From Channallabes apus (Eukaryota; Chordata; Actinopteri; Siluriformes; Clariidae): a stretch of DNA of 64,000 bases. Positions 11,483 through 22,949 of this stretch are shown piece by piece; positions within the stretch are counted from its first letter, which is position 1; each line of letters opens with the position of its first letter. The position numbers and the translations under genes were made by a program. The stretch lies in assembly GCA_030522415.1 (NCBI GenBank), contig CM060121.1:5045976-5109975 (forward strand), written 5' to 3'. The notes beneath the pieces are model-generated. The model was not told the DNA's origin and ran no database searches. It saw only the letters and a list, made by a program, of their open reading frames with translations.

Positions 11483-11576
11483 AAAATGTGACTACTAGGT
11501 CACCCAATTGAAAAACAGCCACTGCCACAGTTCACACACCATTCTGACCGTGCTGCCATTTCTACCTATGAAATTG

Positions 11577-11578
<2 letters not shown>

Positions 11579-11641
<63 letters not shown>
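11579..11641. repeat. (AT)n microsatellite
   Basis: About 31 AT units upstream of VH2. Confidence 0.95.
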
Positions 11642-11646
<5 letters not shown>

Positions 11647-11734
11647 TGCTCATGTGCATATACATGTCCCTGGAGATTTTGAAGTCACCATTAACCACAC
11701 TAGATTAATACCTCCTACTACTGATGTCTGAGAT

Positions 11735-11785
11735 TGTTGCAACACAATCCAGTGCTTTTCCAGTAAACTGTCTCGTCTAAGCAAA
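11735..11785 (-). pseudogene. VH framework-2 relic
   Basis: The minus strand retains a diverged framework 2 (GACAGTTTACTGGAAAAGCA corresponds to RQ-x-x-GKA). Nothing else of the segment can be read. Confidence 0.4.
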
Positions 11786-12164
11786 GTTAAATCCAGATGG
11801 TTTGCAGGTCAGTGTGTAGAATGATGTTTTCTCTTAACATGTCAGCTGTTGCAACATTGTTGATGTTATCTTGTGATCATGAGAAGACTAATCATATAAA
11901 ATCTATAATATTAATACTGAAATTAAATAAACATTGCTAGGGCAACACAATTTAAAACTAGTCTAGTTGATCTTCAACAATTAGAAATTATTATAGTTGC
12001 TGTAAATAAACATAAACTATTAATTCATCAGAAATGGTTCAAATGTGGTATTTTATTTGCATACCATGCCGACTGGAAAGGAATTAGATTCATAAAGAAA
12101 TAGACATGAAGAGAAAATGCTCACTGTATGACTCCAGATATCATATTAAAGATTAGCTTATTAG
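11786..12164. other. Non-coding stretch
   Basis: AT-rich DNA; I see no gene or recognisable element. Confidence 0.5.
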
Positions 12165-13551
12165 CAGTGTTGGGGGACGTTACTTCTTAAAGTAACTGAT
12201 TACATTACAAAATTACTGTCATTAAAAAATAATCAGTTACGTTACAGCGTTACTTTCTGATAAAAGTAACTAGTTCGAGTACTTTTCCATTGCAGAAAAT
12301 GAAAACTCCATTGTGATTCCTCATGCATGTTGTTTTAGTCAAGACCTTTATAATTATTCTACCATCATCATCACCATAATCTGGTAACTACTAATACCCC
12401 TATACGGTTCATCATGATTTACTTTGGAGCACAATATAAACAGAACTCAAACATTTAGACATCAGACTAGGGATTGCACAACTAAGACAATACAGACATG
12501 GGGATACCAACTGGACGAGACAAGACACACTAAACAGACTAGAGGACTAAACACAAGGGACTATACATGCAAGGGATAAACAGACAAGACAGGCTTGGCT
12601 AGGCCTACCACCTGTTCTGCACATTAGCTGCTAAGCTAGCTAGTAACTAATCAGACTAATGGCTAAACAGGCTAGTAGCCTGAGACCCAAGGGAATGAAC
12701 AGACAAGGTGCACAGCAGACTAGGCATGAAACAGACTAAGAACTCTAAAGGTTAGTGGCTAAAGATGTTAGTACCTAAACAGACTAAGAGCTAATCACAC
12801 GATGAGACTAGACAGACACGAAGACTAGACAGACTAAGATCTAGACATGTTAGTATCACCCTCATTAGTATTTAAACAGACTACTAACTAAACATGCAAT
12901 GGGGGTTACTTACACAAAAGGGTAAACACAAAAGACCGCGGTGAAGTTAGTTTGATATTCAGACATTCGACAGACATTCGGAAGCGGTATTTTAGGGACC
13001 GTCGACAAATTTCTGTCCAAATGAAAAGCGAAAGTACTTTTTAATTACCTGGCTACGTGCCCCAGTTATTCTAATTTATTATTAAACATACAAATGCAAT
13101 GCATACTGCTTTTGTTTATTATTAAATGTTGAATTAATAGACAATATTAATTCAACATAAAAACGATATAAAAAAAACGTCATGTGTCATGTGACCTGGC
13201 GACCCCAAACTGGTACCAAAATAATCAGATTTGAGACCCCCCAAAAGGTACACCTGACTTTATCCCAAGATATGTCTTAATTTAGTTTTATTTATTTTTT
13301 TATTCAAAAATAATGCTATTTCTTCAATAGCTTCTAGGTCATGTGACCTGGTGACCCCAAACTAGTACAGGGTCTACAACAAAAACTACAGACTCTAAAC
13401 ACTGCCCTCAAGTGTGCAACCCTCACAATAACAGATTAAATTTTTGAAGAAGTAACTAAATAACTGAGTACTTAAATGGTGGACCTAACACGTTATTACT
13501 CATTACATCAAAAAAGTAATCCAAGTACTCTAACCACCACACCCAACACTG
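12165..13551. mobile_element. Non-autonomous hAT element
   Basis: Starts CAGTGTTGGGGGACG and ends CCCAACACTG. The flanking octamers CTTATTAG and CTGATTAG match at 7 of 8 positions, consistent with an aged hAT duplication. The centre (12480-12860) is built from loose repeats of an AAACAGACTA motif. No transposase. Confidence 0.8.
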
Positions 13552-14006
13552 CTGATTAGATATCATGTCCTTCTAATACATCAGTGTGTCTTACTATCAC
13601 TGATGATCACAATGACACAAACATGTCCAGTCCTATCAGACACACTGTCATTTCACTTTTTAAAGTTTAATAGATTTTAAAAGAACCAGAATTTAGTTAC
13701 AGAAATAATACAGATCACAAATCATCACTGGCTCATTCTATCAGGAGCTCATGCCAATATTTCTCTGGTTACGAGCGACACACACACATTCACGCTCCAA
13801 TGATCTTACACAGGCTTAGAGCATACACAGGCTAAGTGCTTATACTAAAGACAGGGGAGACGCTTAACTAGGGGGAGACACTACAGACAAGGGAAACACT
13901 AAAGACTACTGTAACTGCAAAAGAACTAAACAGACAAAAGAGCAAAATAAGAAATAAACTTAATTAAGCACAACAACATAGATAACAATCTTACAGAGCC
14001 CATCCT
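13552..14006. other. Non-coding stretch
   Basis: Contains short AGACA/GGGAGAC-rich repetitive text at about 13850-13960 but no gene. Confidence 0.5.
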
Positions 14007-14187
14007 GGGGGCTGTTCCATAAACCAAGATTAGAGTATAAGCCAGGCTTATTTCGGTTAGTCAGGATTATTTTTGGTAGATTCAGTTTCATAAATCAAAC
14101 TTAAAAAAGTTCAAACTACAGTAAGTTACCCCGGCAACTTATGCTGGCAAATTAACCTGGTCCGGGGCAGGCTAACTGTCTCGCTTA

Positions 14188-14374
14188 TTTACATTTAAGC
14201 ATTTGGCAGACGCTCTTATCCAGAGCGACTTACATTTTTATCTCACTACACATCTGAGCAGTTAAAGGCCTTGCTCAAGGTCCTAACAGTGGCAACTTGG
14301 TGGTTGTGGGGTTTGAACCTGGGATCTTCCGAACCGTAGTCCAATGCCTTAACCACTGAGCTACCCCTGGCCCA
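14188..14374 (-). mobile_element. tRNA-derived SINE (second type)
   Basis: On the minus strand: tRNA-like head with A-box TAGCTCAGTGGTTAAG and B-box GGTTCAAACCCC, then a body ending in AGAGCGTCTGCCAAATGC. A truncated copy of the same SINE is at 42319-42459. Confidence 0.8.
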
Positions 14375-14802
14375 GCAGTGTCTCAAAGAATCTCGGACGT
14401 GTGGGAACATATTCCCTAAAGATCGTTCCGTCAGTTTAATTTCCGCGCTCTCACTAATCATGCCGTGTCATAAAAAATTATTAAGCCTATAAAAATCATG
14501 TCTCAGCATTTGAATTATCCCCGAAATAATTTAAATATAATCGTAAGCATATTAAAAAAGGTCAAACATGAAATGCAATGACTGAAAACAGAAAATCAGA
14601 AATTAATAAATTCATTCACTTATTACATTTACCAAAATAATAATAATAATAAAAAATAAATAAAAACGAGATGTCAGCTTAATTGCCTAATGAAGGTCAG
14701 GCCTATTTAAGCAGTACTGAGTGAGACCAACACCAACACATTTCACAATTATCGCAGGGCAAGTTAAGGTTAACACAGCTCTCACTGCTTTAACCCTTGC
14801 AG

Positions 14803-15016
14803 ATTCCAGTGCCTGAAGGGCCTTAGAGTAAGGCCGGACCGAGCATGCAACATTGTGGGTGCCTGTGCTGTGCTACATCATATAGAAACTATATGCCGGG
14901 AGAAACTGCCCACAGTGTTGGTGGAGGTGCAGTGGGAAGACATACCAGCTCTTGAGGAAAGATTAGAAGGACGGACTGTAAGGGACCTTTACAGGGACAG
15001 TTATTTTATGTTATGA
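14803..15016 (+). pseudogene. C-terminal exon of a Harbinger-type nuclease
   Basis: After a pyrimidine tract and CAG, an open frame without its own ATG reads CLKGLRVRPDRACNIVGAC, VLHHIETICRE and later RDLYRDSYFML, then stops. The pattern 'P-D/E-RA-C-x-I-V-x-AC-x-VLH-I' is the C-terminal part of HARBI1-like DDE nucleases. Upstream catalytic exons were not found, so this is a leftover. It is too short and lacks an ATG, so start-codon-based gene finding would miss it. Confidence 0.65.
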
Positions 15017-15557
15017 CCATTGAGCCCCAACCCCCAGCCCATGTAGTGGTGGATAAATAAAGCACATGCTCAAAATGGACACTATTTCCTTTATTTACAT
15101 TGTCCAGAACAGATGGCATTTCAGAACTAGAGATGGTCTAATTAGTAACTTTTTTTAAACATTAACATAACATCTTTTCATGTAAAATACACTTTCCCAA
15201 TAAAAAAAAAACAATATTTAAAAATAATATATTTATTTATTGTGTCTGAGTATTCCTCATACAACTCCATGAGCAGCGTTTGCTCAGCAGCGGAGAAAAA
15301 ACTGCCCGCGTTTTACCTGTCTGCCTCATTTCGGATCTATGTTTCGTTCATCCATTCATTTGGGCTTTTTAAATATCGCGGGCGCGCGGACAAAGTGAGA
15401 CTATGCAAGCCTGCCTTGAATACGCCTCGATTAATTACAGCTGAGCTCCGTTTGTGGAACGACATGAGGCTTAATTTGGAGATGCCGCTAATTTGAGTCT
15501 CACTTTTGCGCGGAAGTCTGGCTTTATTTAGCTACTGTACTTTCATGGAATACCCCT

Positions 15558-16013
15558 CTGGATCAAAATCAAACTAACACAAAACAAAACATAGGAATGC
15601 CCACTAGACATCTTTAATGCTCAACTCAGTTTCCCAGAACTAACAGCTTTTTATACCATCTCTAATGAGCTACCTCGGTTCAGGTGAGCTTCGTCATCAC
15701 CTGACCAAGGTGCCTTCTGGGAAACTGAGGCTACAAACAAAACTACTGTACATGAACAAAAAAATAATCATGGCCACTAGGGGCGGTCCCTTACACTGAA
15801 AAAAAGCAAAATGTGAATTAATCAATGCTACTGAATATATCTTATGAGAATGCACTGTTTTTTTTATAGTTCAAATTTTTTTAAATGTCTTGAATCATTT
15901 AAATTTTGTACTTAAAATTAAAATAAACTGTTAAGATTCATCCCAACAAGAACGTAAAGCTTTGACGAAAATCATCATTAGGAACTCTGAGAGGATGTTT
16001 GAACAAGTCTCAG
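15558..16013. other. Non-coding stretch
   Basis: A unique segment (15600-15760) and AT-rich DNA leading to the VH3 RSS; no gene seen. Confidence 0.5.
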
Positions 16014-16052
16014 AGTTTTTGCAGGAGAAATACATTATTGTGTGTCACTGTG
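16014..16052 (-). promoter_or_regulatory. RSS of VH3 (23-bp spacer)
   Basis: Minus strand: perfect heptamer CACAGTG, 23-bp spacer, nonamer GCAAAAACT. Confidence 0.9.
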
Positions 16053-16482
16053 GCTCTCTTGCACAGTAATACACACCACTGTCATCAGTTTGCAGATTCT
16101 GTCCTTGAATTATTACTGTGTTTGTAGTAGTGTCTGCAGTGATGCTAAACTTATTTTTCAGTTTTTCATTGTAAGCTGCACCCCCACCAATCCTGATATG
16201 TCCGATCCACTCCAGAGTTTTTCCTGCAGGTTGGCGGATCCAAGCTGTATAATAGCTCGTAACTGAATATGAAACCTTACAGGGGATGGAGAGACTCTGA
16301 CCTGACTGGACTGTCATTGCAGCAGGCTGAGTCAGTTCATAACTGTGCACATCTGTAGAGAAAAGAAACATATGATATCCCAGAGAATACAGGTGCAATG
16401 TTATTGTAATGAACATATTATAATATATGAACCACTCACGGGACGCAGCTGCCAGCAGGAGCAGTAGAGATGTAGAGAACAT
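16053..16482 (-). CDS. IGHV: VH3: immunoglobulin heavy-chain V segment (family II)
   Basis: Leader exon 16440-16482 (MFSTSLLLLLAAAS, donor GTGAG) and V exon 16053-16352 after a CTACAG acceptor. The domain starts DVHSYELTQPAAMTVQSG. It has Cys in SLSIPCKVS, Trp in TAWIRQPAGKTLEWIG and Cys in SGVYYCARE. The frame is open throughout and the RSS heptamer is perfect. There are no CDR1 or CDR2 cysteines. Sisters are VH13 and VH17, with the same leader and framework style. Framework 3 reads TDDSGVYYC instead of TEDTAVYYC, a mild divergence that should not prevent folding. Confidence 0.94.
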
Positions 16483-16572
16483 GGTGTGTGTTGTTTGTCT
16501 TCTCTGTTCTCTAAAGTTTAACAGAGATAATCACATCACATAAATTGACTGAAATCCAGCCCAGATGCTTGT

Positions 16573-16580
16573 ATTTGCGT
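16573..16580 (-). promoter_or_regulatory. Variant octamer of the VH3 promoter
   Basis: ACGCAAAT on the minus strand, one mismatch from ATGCAAAT, at the position where VH13 and VH17 have a perfect octamer. Confidence 0.7.
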
Positions 16581-16610
16581 ATCTAGTGAGAATGGGAGGA
16601 GTTAGTATTA

Positions 16611-16641
16611 TAAATAAATAAATAAATAAATAAATAAATAT
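16611..16641. repeat. (AAAT)n microsatellite
   Basis: About seven AAAT units. Confidence 0.9.
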
Positions 16642-16919
16642 GTTGATGCTGACTGAGACCGCGCCATAAGGATCAGCACATGGATTTTAAATAAATATTC
16701 TTTTTGGAGTTATATCATCATATATATTCAATAATTCTTAAGTAGGAAGAAAAAGACTGGGGTAAGTAAAATAATATCAAATAAATGTATCTGTTTTAAA
16801 GCTGCTAAGAAATTCTTTATATAAAAATAATACCTACACTAAAATAAATGCTTAGGGAATTTATCAAAACTGATACAAAATTAGATTGAACAGGATTTTA
16901 ATGACACATTGTGGGGCCA

Positions 16920-16977
16920 CTGTGTGTGTGTGTGTGTGTGTGCATGTGTGTGTGTGTGTGCGTGCGCGCGCATGCGT
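16920..16977. repeat. (TG)n / (CG,CA) microsatellite
   Basis: An interrupted TG run ending in alternating GCGCGCATGCG. Confidence 0.9.
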
Positions 16978-18053
16978 GTAAAACGATTTTAATCTTGCAT
17001 GCCTTCTGTGAGTGTTTATTTTCTTAATAATCCTGACAGCCAGTCAGTGTCATTTTATTCTTGTCTTTAAAAGTAGATACTGTACGTGTAAATGCCTGAA
17101 ATGCTCCTACACCACAGTGAGAATAAAACCCTGAAACGGCAGAACTTTACTTGTGGTTGAGTTAGAGGCAAAAAAGTCTATATCTTTTTATAAGAATCTA
17201 TACTAGACAATGCTGATATTTCACCACATGGAGTGTTTTTATTTTCAGTCACAGCATGCATTTATTCATAGGTCATAACTAATCGAATCAGATTTAAATT
17301 TGCTTAAATTTCCTTGAATTCAATAGCATAGTTAAATCTTAAAGCTATGGCTGCTGTGATCTGGCACAAAACCACTCATAATGTTCCTTTTATTTATTGA
17401 GCAAACTGGCAAAGTTTTATACAATTTTGTCAGGTCAGTTTTGTGTGGTGCTGTGACAAAAAAGGCAGGATCTAAAACTATTCTCAGAAATATTTCTGTC
17501 TGTATGTCTGCCAATTGTCACAGTATCATACAAAAACTGGATAAAAATGTATTAAACTTTGCCAGTCCTCACCAAAACAAATCACAAAACACAAGTGCGA
17601 CACAGCATGGCTTAAACCAAAAAAATGGGATGTACACTATAAACATTTAACCTTGCATCATAAATGAAATCAAAAATGAATAAAAGGGCTGTTATTCAGT
17701 AATCAGTTATGTGTCAGATGTTGATCGGCTTATTTTTAGCTTTAACCTTTTAACTATTTCTACAAACTCTTTACTCTGCCTGTATGACATTTCTGTCTGT
17801 ATGTTTATGTGTCTGTCCAGCAAGACTTTGTACAGCATCACACAAAACTGGCTGAAAAGAAATTATTAATAATTTGAATAGTTTTTAGGAATTTGGCTAA
17901 AGTTAAACTTGTGCCATGAATTAAATAAAAATGTTGAATAGAAGGCATGTTACTTGCAGTTTTGTGTCAGATTATGTCACAGCATCTAGTGCATCTTTGG
18001 ACAAATATAGCATTTATGCACATTTCCAGTACAACATTCACGTTAATTACTCT
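16978..18053. other. Non-coding stretch, possibly two diverged tandem copies
   Basis: No gene. Text near 17460-17690 (TTTCTGTCTGTATGTCTG ... CATACAAAAACTGG) partly recurs at 17770-17970 (TTTCTGTCTGTATGTTTATG ... CACACAAAACTGG), which hints at a ~300-400 bp tandem repeat too diverged to define by eye. Confidence 0.35.
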
Positions 18054-18131
18054 ACATGCATTTCAATGCATTTCAAAGACTCTGTACTACTGATGCTCTC
18101 AGCAAAAATATATGGATACAATTCATACAAC

Positions 18132-18132
<1 letters not shown>

Positions 18133-18229
<97 letters not shown>

Positions 18230-18230
18230 C
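18133..18230. repeat. (AT)n followed by poly-T
   Basis: About 34 AT units then 29 T. In unit B only a short T-rich run is present at the matching point (about 23806), so this expanded in unit A or shrank in unit B. Confidence 0.95.
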
Positions 18231-18390
18231 AAAAGCTCTAACAAAGCACATTTGTTTTATTTTATTTCTAGGCTGCTATGTGCCTGCTAATGTGCAAAAT
18301 TATGTAATGTGAAAAAAAGGAATACAATTTGATTGACCACCTGATGACAGTGATATAAAAATGACTTGAAAAATAAATTCTGTTATATTT

Positions 18391-18392
18391 TG

Positions 18393-18439
<47 letters not shown>

Positions 18440-18467
18440 GTTATTATTATTATTATTATTATTATTT
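18391..18467. repeat. (TTA)n microsatellite
   Basis: About 25 TTA units; the matching site in unit B (about 24005) has only about five. Confidence 0.95.
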
Positions 18468-18514
18468 AGACCTGGATAGAAGAGTGTTATGTTTTGGAGA
18501 TATTTTATTATAAT

Positions 18515-19149
18515 CAGTGTCGGGGAAGTTACTTTAAAATTATAATTTGATTACATTACTGATTATTAAATGTAAAAAGTAATCAGATTACTAATTATGT
18601 TACTTTTAAGTTACTTTGAAAACATCTGTCATGGCGTGCGACTGTAATGTGTTACCTGTTGTCGCTCCTCGCTCACTCCGTGGGCCCCCTATGTAGGGGC
18701 CCCCTATGTAGCCCCCGCCCCCCCCCCCTTCTGCAAGTGCGCGATAATTAATGTTCATGAATCTCGGGTTTTCCCCACGTTAAAAATCCTCCCTTTTTTC
18801 CCCCCTTCCTCCATCCTTTAACCCTTTTCCTTCCCCATTTTGTTCTAAATAAAATCACCACTTTTCTCGTATGACCTCGCCTCGTGTCACTGCAAAAAGT
18901 GTGAACCCGTTACAACATCAAATGTAAAACTACAAAGCTCTCCCAGGATTGATTAAAGGGCATGGTCATAGTGCATTACTTTTTAAACACTACATTTGTA
19001 ACACTAGTAACATAATTTTATTGACAATGGTAAACTGTAATAAAAGTATATGCATTTAAAAGTGTAATGCGTTACATTACGGCGTTATGAGGAAAACATT
19101 ATTAGATTACAGTAACGCATTACATAGTAACGCGTTATACCCAACCCTG
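18515..19149. mobile_element. Non-autonomous hAT element, unit A
   Basis: CAGTGTCGGGGAAGTTAC...TATACCCAACCCTG, with a perfect 8-bp duplication ATTATAAT at 18507-18514 and 19150-19157. It ends only 24 bp from the VH4 RSS nonamer. It occurs at the same site in unit B (24069-24706), so it inserted before the duplication. A GC-rich GGGCCCCCTATGTA repeat sits in the middle. Confidence 0.92.
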
Positions 19150-19172
19150 ATTATAATGTACACTGTATGAGG

Positions 19173-19211
19173 TGTTTTTGTACAGGGATGTTGTTGATCT
19201 GTCTCACTGTG
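19173..19211 (-). promoter_or_regulatory. RSS of VH4 (23-bp spacer)
   Basis: Minus strand: CACAGTG, 23-bp spacer, ACAAAAACA. Confidence 0.93.
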
Positions 19212-19642
19212 GTAGACGAACGCAGTAATACACAGCTGTGTCTTCAGTCTGCATGTTCTGTCCTGTTAATGTTACTGAGTTGCTGGTCGTGTCTCTGTAA
19301 ACCTGAACCCTGCTTTTCAGTTTCTCGCTGTAGGCAGTGTTACCATCATAACATATACTTCCGACCCACTCCAGAGTTTTTCCAGCAGCTTGTCGTATCC
19401 ATTCTATACAGTCACTCGTTATTGAATATCCAGTCACTTTACAGGTCAGAGTCAGTGACTGTCCAGGGGTTACTACTGAGGATGCAGGCTGGGTCAGCTC
19501 AAAACTGTGAACACCTGTTACATATTAGTTAATTAATTAATTTAAAACACTATGATTAACAATAACTGTATCATATGTTGAATGTATAATACTTACAGTG
19601 TACAGCTGCCAGAAGCAGTAGTAGTAGGGATATAGAGATCAT
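19212..19642 (-). CDS. IGHV: VH4: immunoglobulin heavy-chain V segment (family III)
   Basis: Leader exon 19597-19642 (MISISLLLLLLAAVH, donor GTAAG), V exon 19212-19514 joined through a split Cys codon. The frame is open from the splice acceptor, although the first internal ATG is much further in. The domain starts VHSFELTQPASSVVTPGQ, with Cys in LTLTCKVTG, Trp in WIRQAAGKTLEWVG and Cys in DTAVYYCVR. Extra cysteines occur in CDR1 (TSDCIEW) and CDR2 (GSICYDG). It is the duplicate of VH8, from which it differs in CDR1, including one residue fewer, and in a few framework 3 residues. Perfect octamer and RSS. Confidence 0.94.
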
Positions 19643-19708
19643 TGTGTGTGTTGAAGAATAAGTAAAAACGCTCTGTTTTCTTTGCTTAAATATGTAACTA
19701 GGAGGGGC

Positions 19709-19716
19709 ATTTGCAT
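19709..19716 (-). promoter_or_regulatory. Octamer of the VH4 promoter
   Basis: ATGCAAAT, about 65 bp upstream of the ATG, followed towards the gene by a TATTTAA TATA-like element. Confidence 0.85.
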
Positions 19717-20512
19717 AGAGACACTCCTTATATCAAAGTGGATTTAATATATTCTGAATTCGTTTAATAAATAAGACCATTAATAAGAACATTTGTTACT
19801 GGTTGAATCAGTTATTTTATATTATGTTAAGCAAATACGTAGATTAGATTAGAATATAAGCCTAGCACATAATGAACACAAGGAGTTCTATTATAGTAAA
19901 ACAGTCATCACAAAGTAAACTTTTTAATATATTCAAGTTGATTATTTGCTTAGAACTTCGTGTCCTCTAGTTTTCTGTTGCCAATGCTGCTTTCTTATTA
20001 ATTTTAACATCATTCACTTTAACCAATTTTGTCTTGAAGTTGTTACTGACAAATCACAAAGATCAAAGCCTCCAATATGCCTTCAAAAGCTTTTTCTGCG
20101 TAAGAAAACAAAGTTAAAGCTTTATTTAATTATTTATTTCAGTAGTCTCGATTAGGAATTTATAACAGTCATCAAATAACAATGAACTTAGTGCTATTAT
20201 TTATTTTCCTCTTTGATTTTCTCTAGAACTTCTGCAGGGACAGCCTTAGTCTATCACAAACATATACAATATACAGTATACTCTATACTGTATATGCTTG
20301 TTTTGTTTACTTCCACCCTACTCAAAATGCCCATCCATTGTTACCCTAAGTTTTACCAACACTTGTTACCAACACATATGCTTGTACTAGAGCTGATTCG
20401 CTTCAAGTGTCCTTGTATTTCTCCAAATGATCACAAGACATGTTAATAATACCTGTACATCATACATCTTTATTTCTAAACAACACATAATCCTTTAAAA
20501 AATATAAAAATT

Positions 20513-20914
20513 GAGCGCAATAATACACATCAGTCCTGTTAATGTTACTGTGTTGCTGGACATCTGGAAATCTGATACCTGATTTTTAGTTTCTTACTGT
20601 AGTCGTGCCACTACCATTCCATATATGCGATCCACTCCAGGGTTCGTCCTGCAGGGTGTCGTATCCACTGTGTAAGGCTGCTGCCATCAGTTACTGAATA
20701 TTCAGACACTTTACAGGTCAGAGTCAGTGACTGTTGAGCTGATCCAGTCTGAATCCATGGTATTTTGACCCCTGGTCAGAGTGAACACCTATTAAAAAGT
20801 TTTTTATTTTGTCATTTAATCAAAAAAGCCATAAACAAACCTGTATCATATTTTAATTGTAAAACATTTACAGTGTACGGCTGCCAGCAGTAGCAGTAGG
20901 GATGTAGAGATCAA
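20513..20914 (-). pseudogene. VH5: VH pseudogene (family III)
   Basis: Leader exon 20872-20914 has TTG in place of ATG. V exon ends near 20788 after a TAG acceptor. Framework 1 is shifted (a short insertion around DQGSKYHGF), then reads TLTCKVSEYSVTD and WIRHPAGRTLEWIAY, followed by TAG in CDR2. About 30 bp coding TEDTA are missing before YYC, and no heptamer or nonamer follows. Its twin VH10 (28131) shares the lost start codon, the framework 1 insertion, the framework 3 deletion and the missing RSS. It was therefore dead before the duplication. Confidence 0.93.
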
Positions 20915-20979
20915 GGTGTGTGCTGAAGGAGAATACTGTAAGTAAGTTAATAAGTTCTTGGTCTTCGTTGCTTATCACT

Positions 20980-21025
20980 GGAGCTGCAGTACCAGTTGAT
21001 CAATTCTAGTGCTTGTCCTGATGCC
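20980..21025 (-). pseudogene. Possible VH framework relic
   Basis: TCAATTCTAGTGCTTGTCCT resembles a framework 2 (LEW-region) remnant; the matching text is at about 30090 in unit B. Weak. Confidence 0.25.
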
Positions 21026-21306
21026 TTATTGCATTATTTCTTTTATCCCAAAGGATTTCCAGTTTCTGTTGTTTAAACTAACCAAATAAAAGGAAAATGC
21101 ACACTGTTATTAGCAAATTATCATAAGCAATCATACTAGCTCCTTTATTATTTTTTTCTATTTTTACCTTGTGAGTAATTTCTACTTAGCCTTAAATTAT
21201 ATAAGTCAAAACAAGTCTCTGTGAATGTGTTTTCTGTAATAAATGTCTCTAAGGTTCAGTTTCCTGCTGAGGGAATATTTACAGCTCATGAGGAAGTGCT
21301 TGTGTA

Positions 21307-21344
21307 AGTTTTTGTACAGCTCTGGAGTCTGTTGTGTCAGTGTG
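21307..21344 (-). promoter_or_regulatory. RSS of VH6 (variant heptamer, 22-bp spacer)
   Basis: Minus strand: CACACTG, 22-bp spacer, ACAAAAACT. The heptamer has C instead of G at position 5. VH11 and VH15 have exactly the same heptamer, spacer length and nonamer. Confidence 0.85.
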
Positions 21345-21784
21345 TCCATCGTGCACAGTAATAAACAGCCGTGTCTTCAGTTTTCAGACTCTTCACTTCC
21401 AGATATACCATGTTTTTATTGGTGTCTTTAGTGATGGAGAACTGGCCCTGCAGAGACTGAGCGAATGCAGTGCCAGTGCCACCATCAAAGCGTCCAATCC
21501 ATTCCAGTCCTCGTCCTGGTTTCTGACGGATCCACTGCAACCAGCTGAGGTTGATTCCAGACACGGTGCAGGACAGAGTGACTGACTCTCCAGGTCTCTT
21601 CACCACAGAAGCCGAGGAGGTCAGGGACTGTCCATAAGAATCTGGAAAAGAGATTATGAATAAATGCTGTAATGATGAGAGACAAACACTGAGACAATAT
21701 TTCAGTTTTTTGGTGAAGATCATGTGAAAACCTTTCATACGTACATGAAATTAGGACAAAAGCAATACTGTATCCTAATAACAT
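21345..21784 (-). CDS. IGHV: VH6: immunoglobulin heavy-chain V segment (family IV)
   Basis: Leader exon 21745-21784 (MLLGYSIAFVLIS, donor GTACG) and V exon 21345-21641 after a TTCCAG acceptor. The domain begins DSYGQSLTSSASVVKRPG, with Cys in SVTLSCTVSG, Trp in WIRQKPGRGLEWIG and Cys in DTAVYYCARW. It is open throughout. It is the duplicate of VH11: framework 1 and framework 3 proteins are identical, while nearly all substitutions are in CDR1 (INLSWLQ versus ISLSYLH) and CDR2 (RFDGGTGTAFAQ versus YIGGGTSTYFAP). The promoter has an octamer variant (21897-21904) and a TATAAA box. Confidence 0.94.
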
Positions 21785-21896
21785 TCTCAAACAACAAGTT
21801 GGTCTCCACACAGAATGATGTGTATGGGAGTGTTATGTATCACAGAGCTCAATGGAAACTAGAACAGACAAGAACATGCTGTTTATACCCGACTCT

Positions 21897-21904
21897 ATTT
21901 GAAT
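21897..21904 (-). promoter_or_regulatory. Variant octamer of the VH6 promoter
   Basis: ATTCAAAT, one mismatch from ATGCAAAT, followed by GGTATAAAC. The same variant is shared by VH11 and VH15. Confidence 0.7.
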
Positions 21905-22949
21905 AGGGCGTGTCCATGAACACTATAGATGTATTAAATCCACAAACACAAGCTGAGTCTGTACTAAGTGATGTGGGTGTAATTGCTCATTAGCTTTGAA
22001 GTGGATAAAAAAAATATGATACAAACATGTGACCTTAAATTTGATCAATTCATATTGTTTCAGCAGAACTTCCAAACCCAGTGTAACAACGATTGAGCTA
22101 CATTTTAAGAAATGGCTATATTTTTATTTAATAATTTAATTGTTTTCCTTTTAAAATATAGGAATTTAATCTTATCATTAGGCAGAAAACAAATTAGGAA
22201 AAAATTAGTTATTTACATTTTATTGGGTGTTTTGTTAAAGGAAAATGTGTTTGCATTATAATGTAGTACTTGTTGTGTTGGTTTCATTTACAATAAACCG
22301 TGTAGGCAAGTTCTTAAAGGAACAAATGCATTTGTTGATTTTTTTAATATACTGTATAATAACTTTATATAATCAGTGTATGACTACTGTGGGCATGCAT
22401 TTTTAATTATTATTAATGGCATTTAATGACTGAATCATTTATTATGTTTTTGCTTCTACTTCATTTTGCTTTATTGATTGTCTTCAGCCTTACAGTAAGT
22501 ACCAGCCAAAGATAAGAGGAGAAAAGGCTTAAAACTTTACAGAGGACTGTTAATACTGTAAGACATAAGGGAAAATAAAACTGAGCAACAAAATAAATGA
22601 ATAAATGTCTGCGAGGAAACATTTACAGCCCATGAGGACATTTGGATGTGAAGCACAGTTATGGTTACAGAATAAAAAGAGCTTTAAAATGTTGATAAAG
22701 TGGGGTTTTCTATAAGGAGATGTTTATTTTTGCATTCACGTAAGGAGCCAAAGTGTTGATACTGATACTGTAGGTGCAAGTGATAAAAGGAACTGACTTG
22801 AAAGTTGTTTTAATGTTTCATAAGTTTACATGTAACTATAAATAAAAAAGGACACATTTATGTTGTGTCAGATTTATCAAAAATGTAGAAGAATTAAACA
22901 CTGTAACAGAGCTGACATACTGTACGAGGTACCCCTGTAGGAGTGACAA
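21905..22949. other. Non-coding VH spacer
   Basis: AT-rich DNA with no gene. It is closely matched by 30935-31795 in unit B, where a SINE has been added. Confidence 0.7.

Larger units (their letters stand above)
14007..15557 (+). mobile_element. Harbinger-like DNA transposon remnant
   Basis: The left end GGGGGCTGTTCCATAAACC and the right end (CATGGAATACCCC) form imperfect inverted repeats. The interior keeps the last exon of a Harbinger nuclease (14803-15016) followed by AATAAA at about 15055. A SINE is inserted at 14188-14374. Target-site duplications were not resolved, so the ends are approximate. Confidence 0.55.

Noticed and set aside
18133..18244. ORFs of repeating Tyr-Ile and Phe
   Set aside because: Translations of an AT microsatellite and poly-T run.
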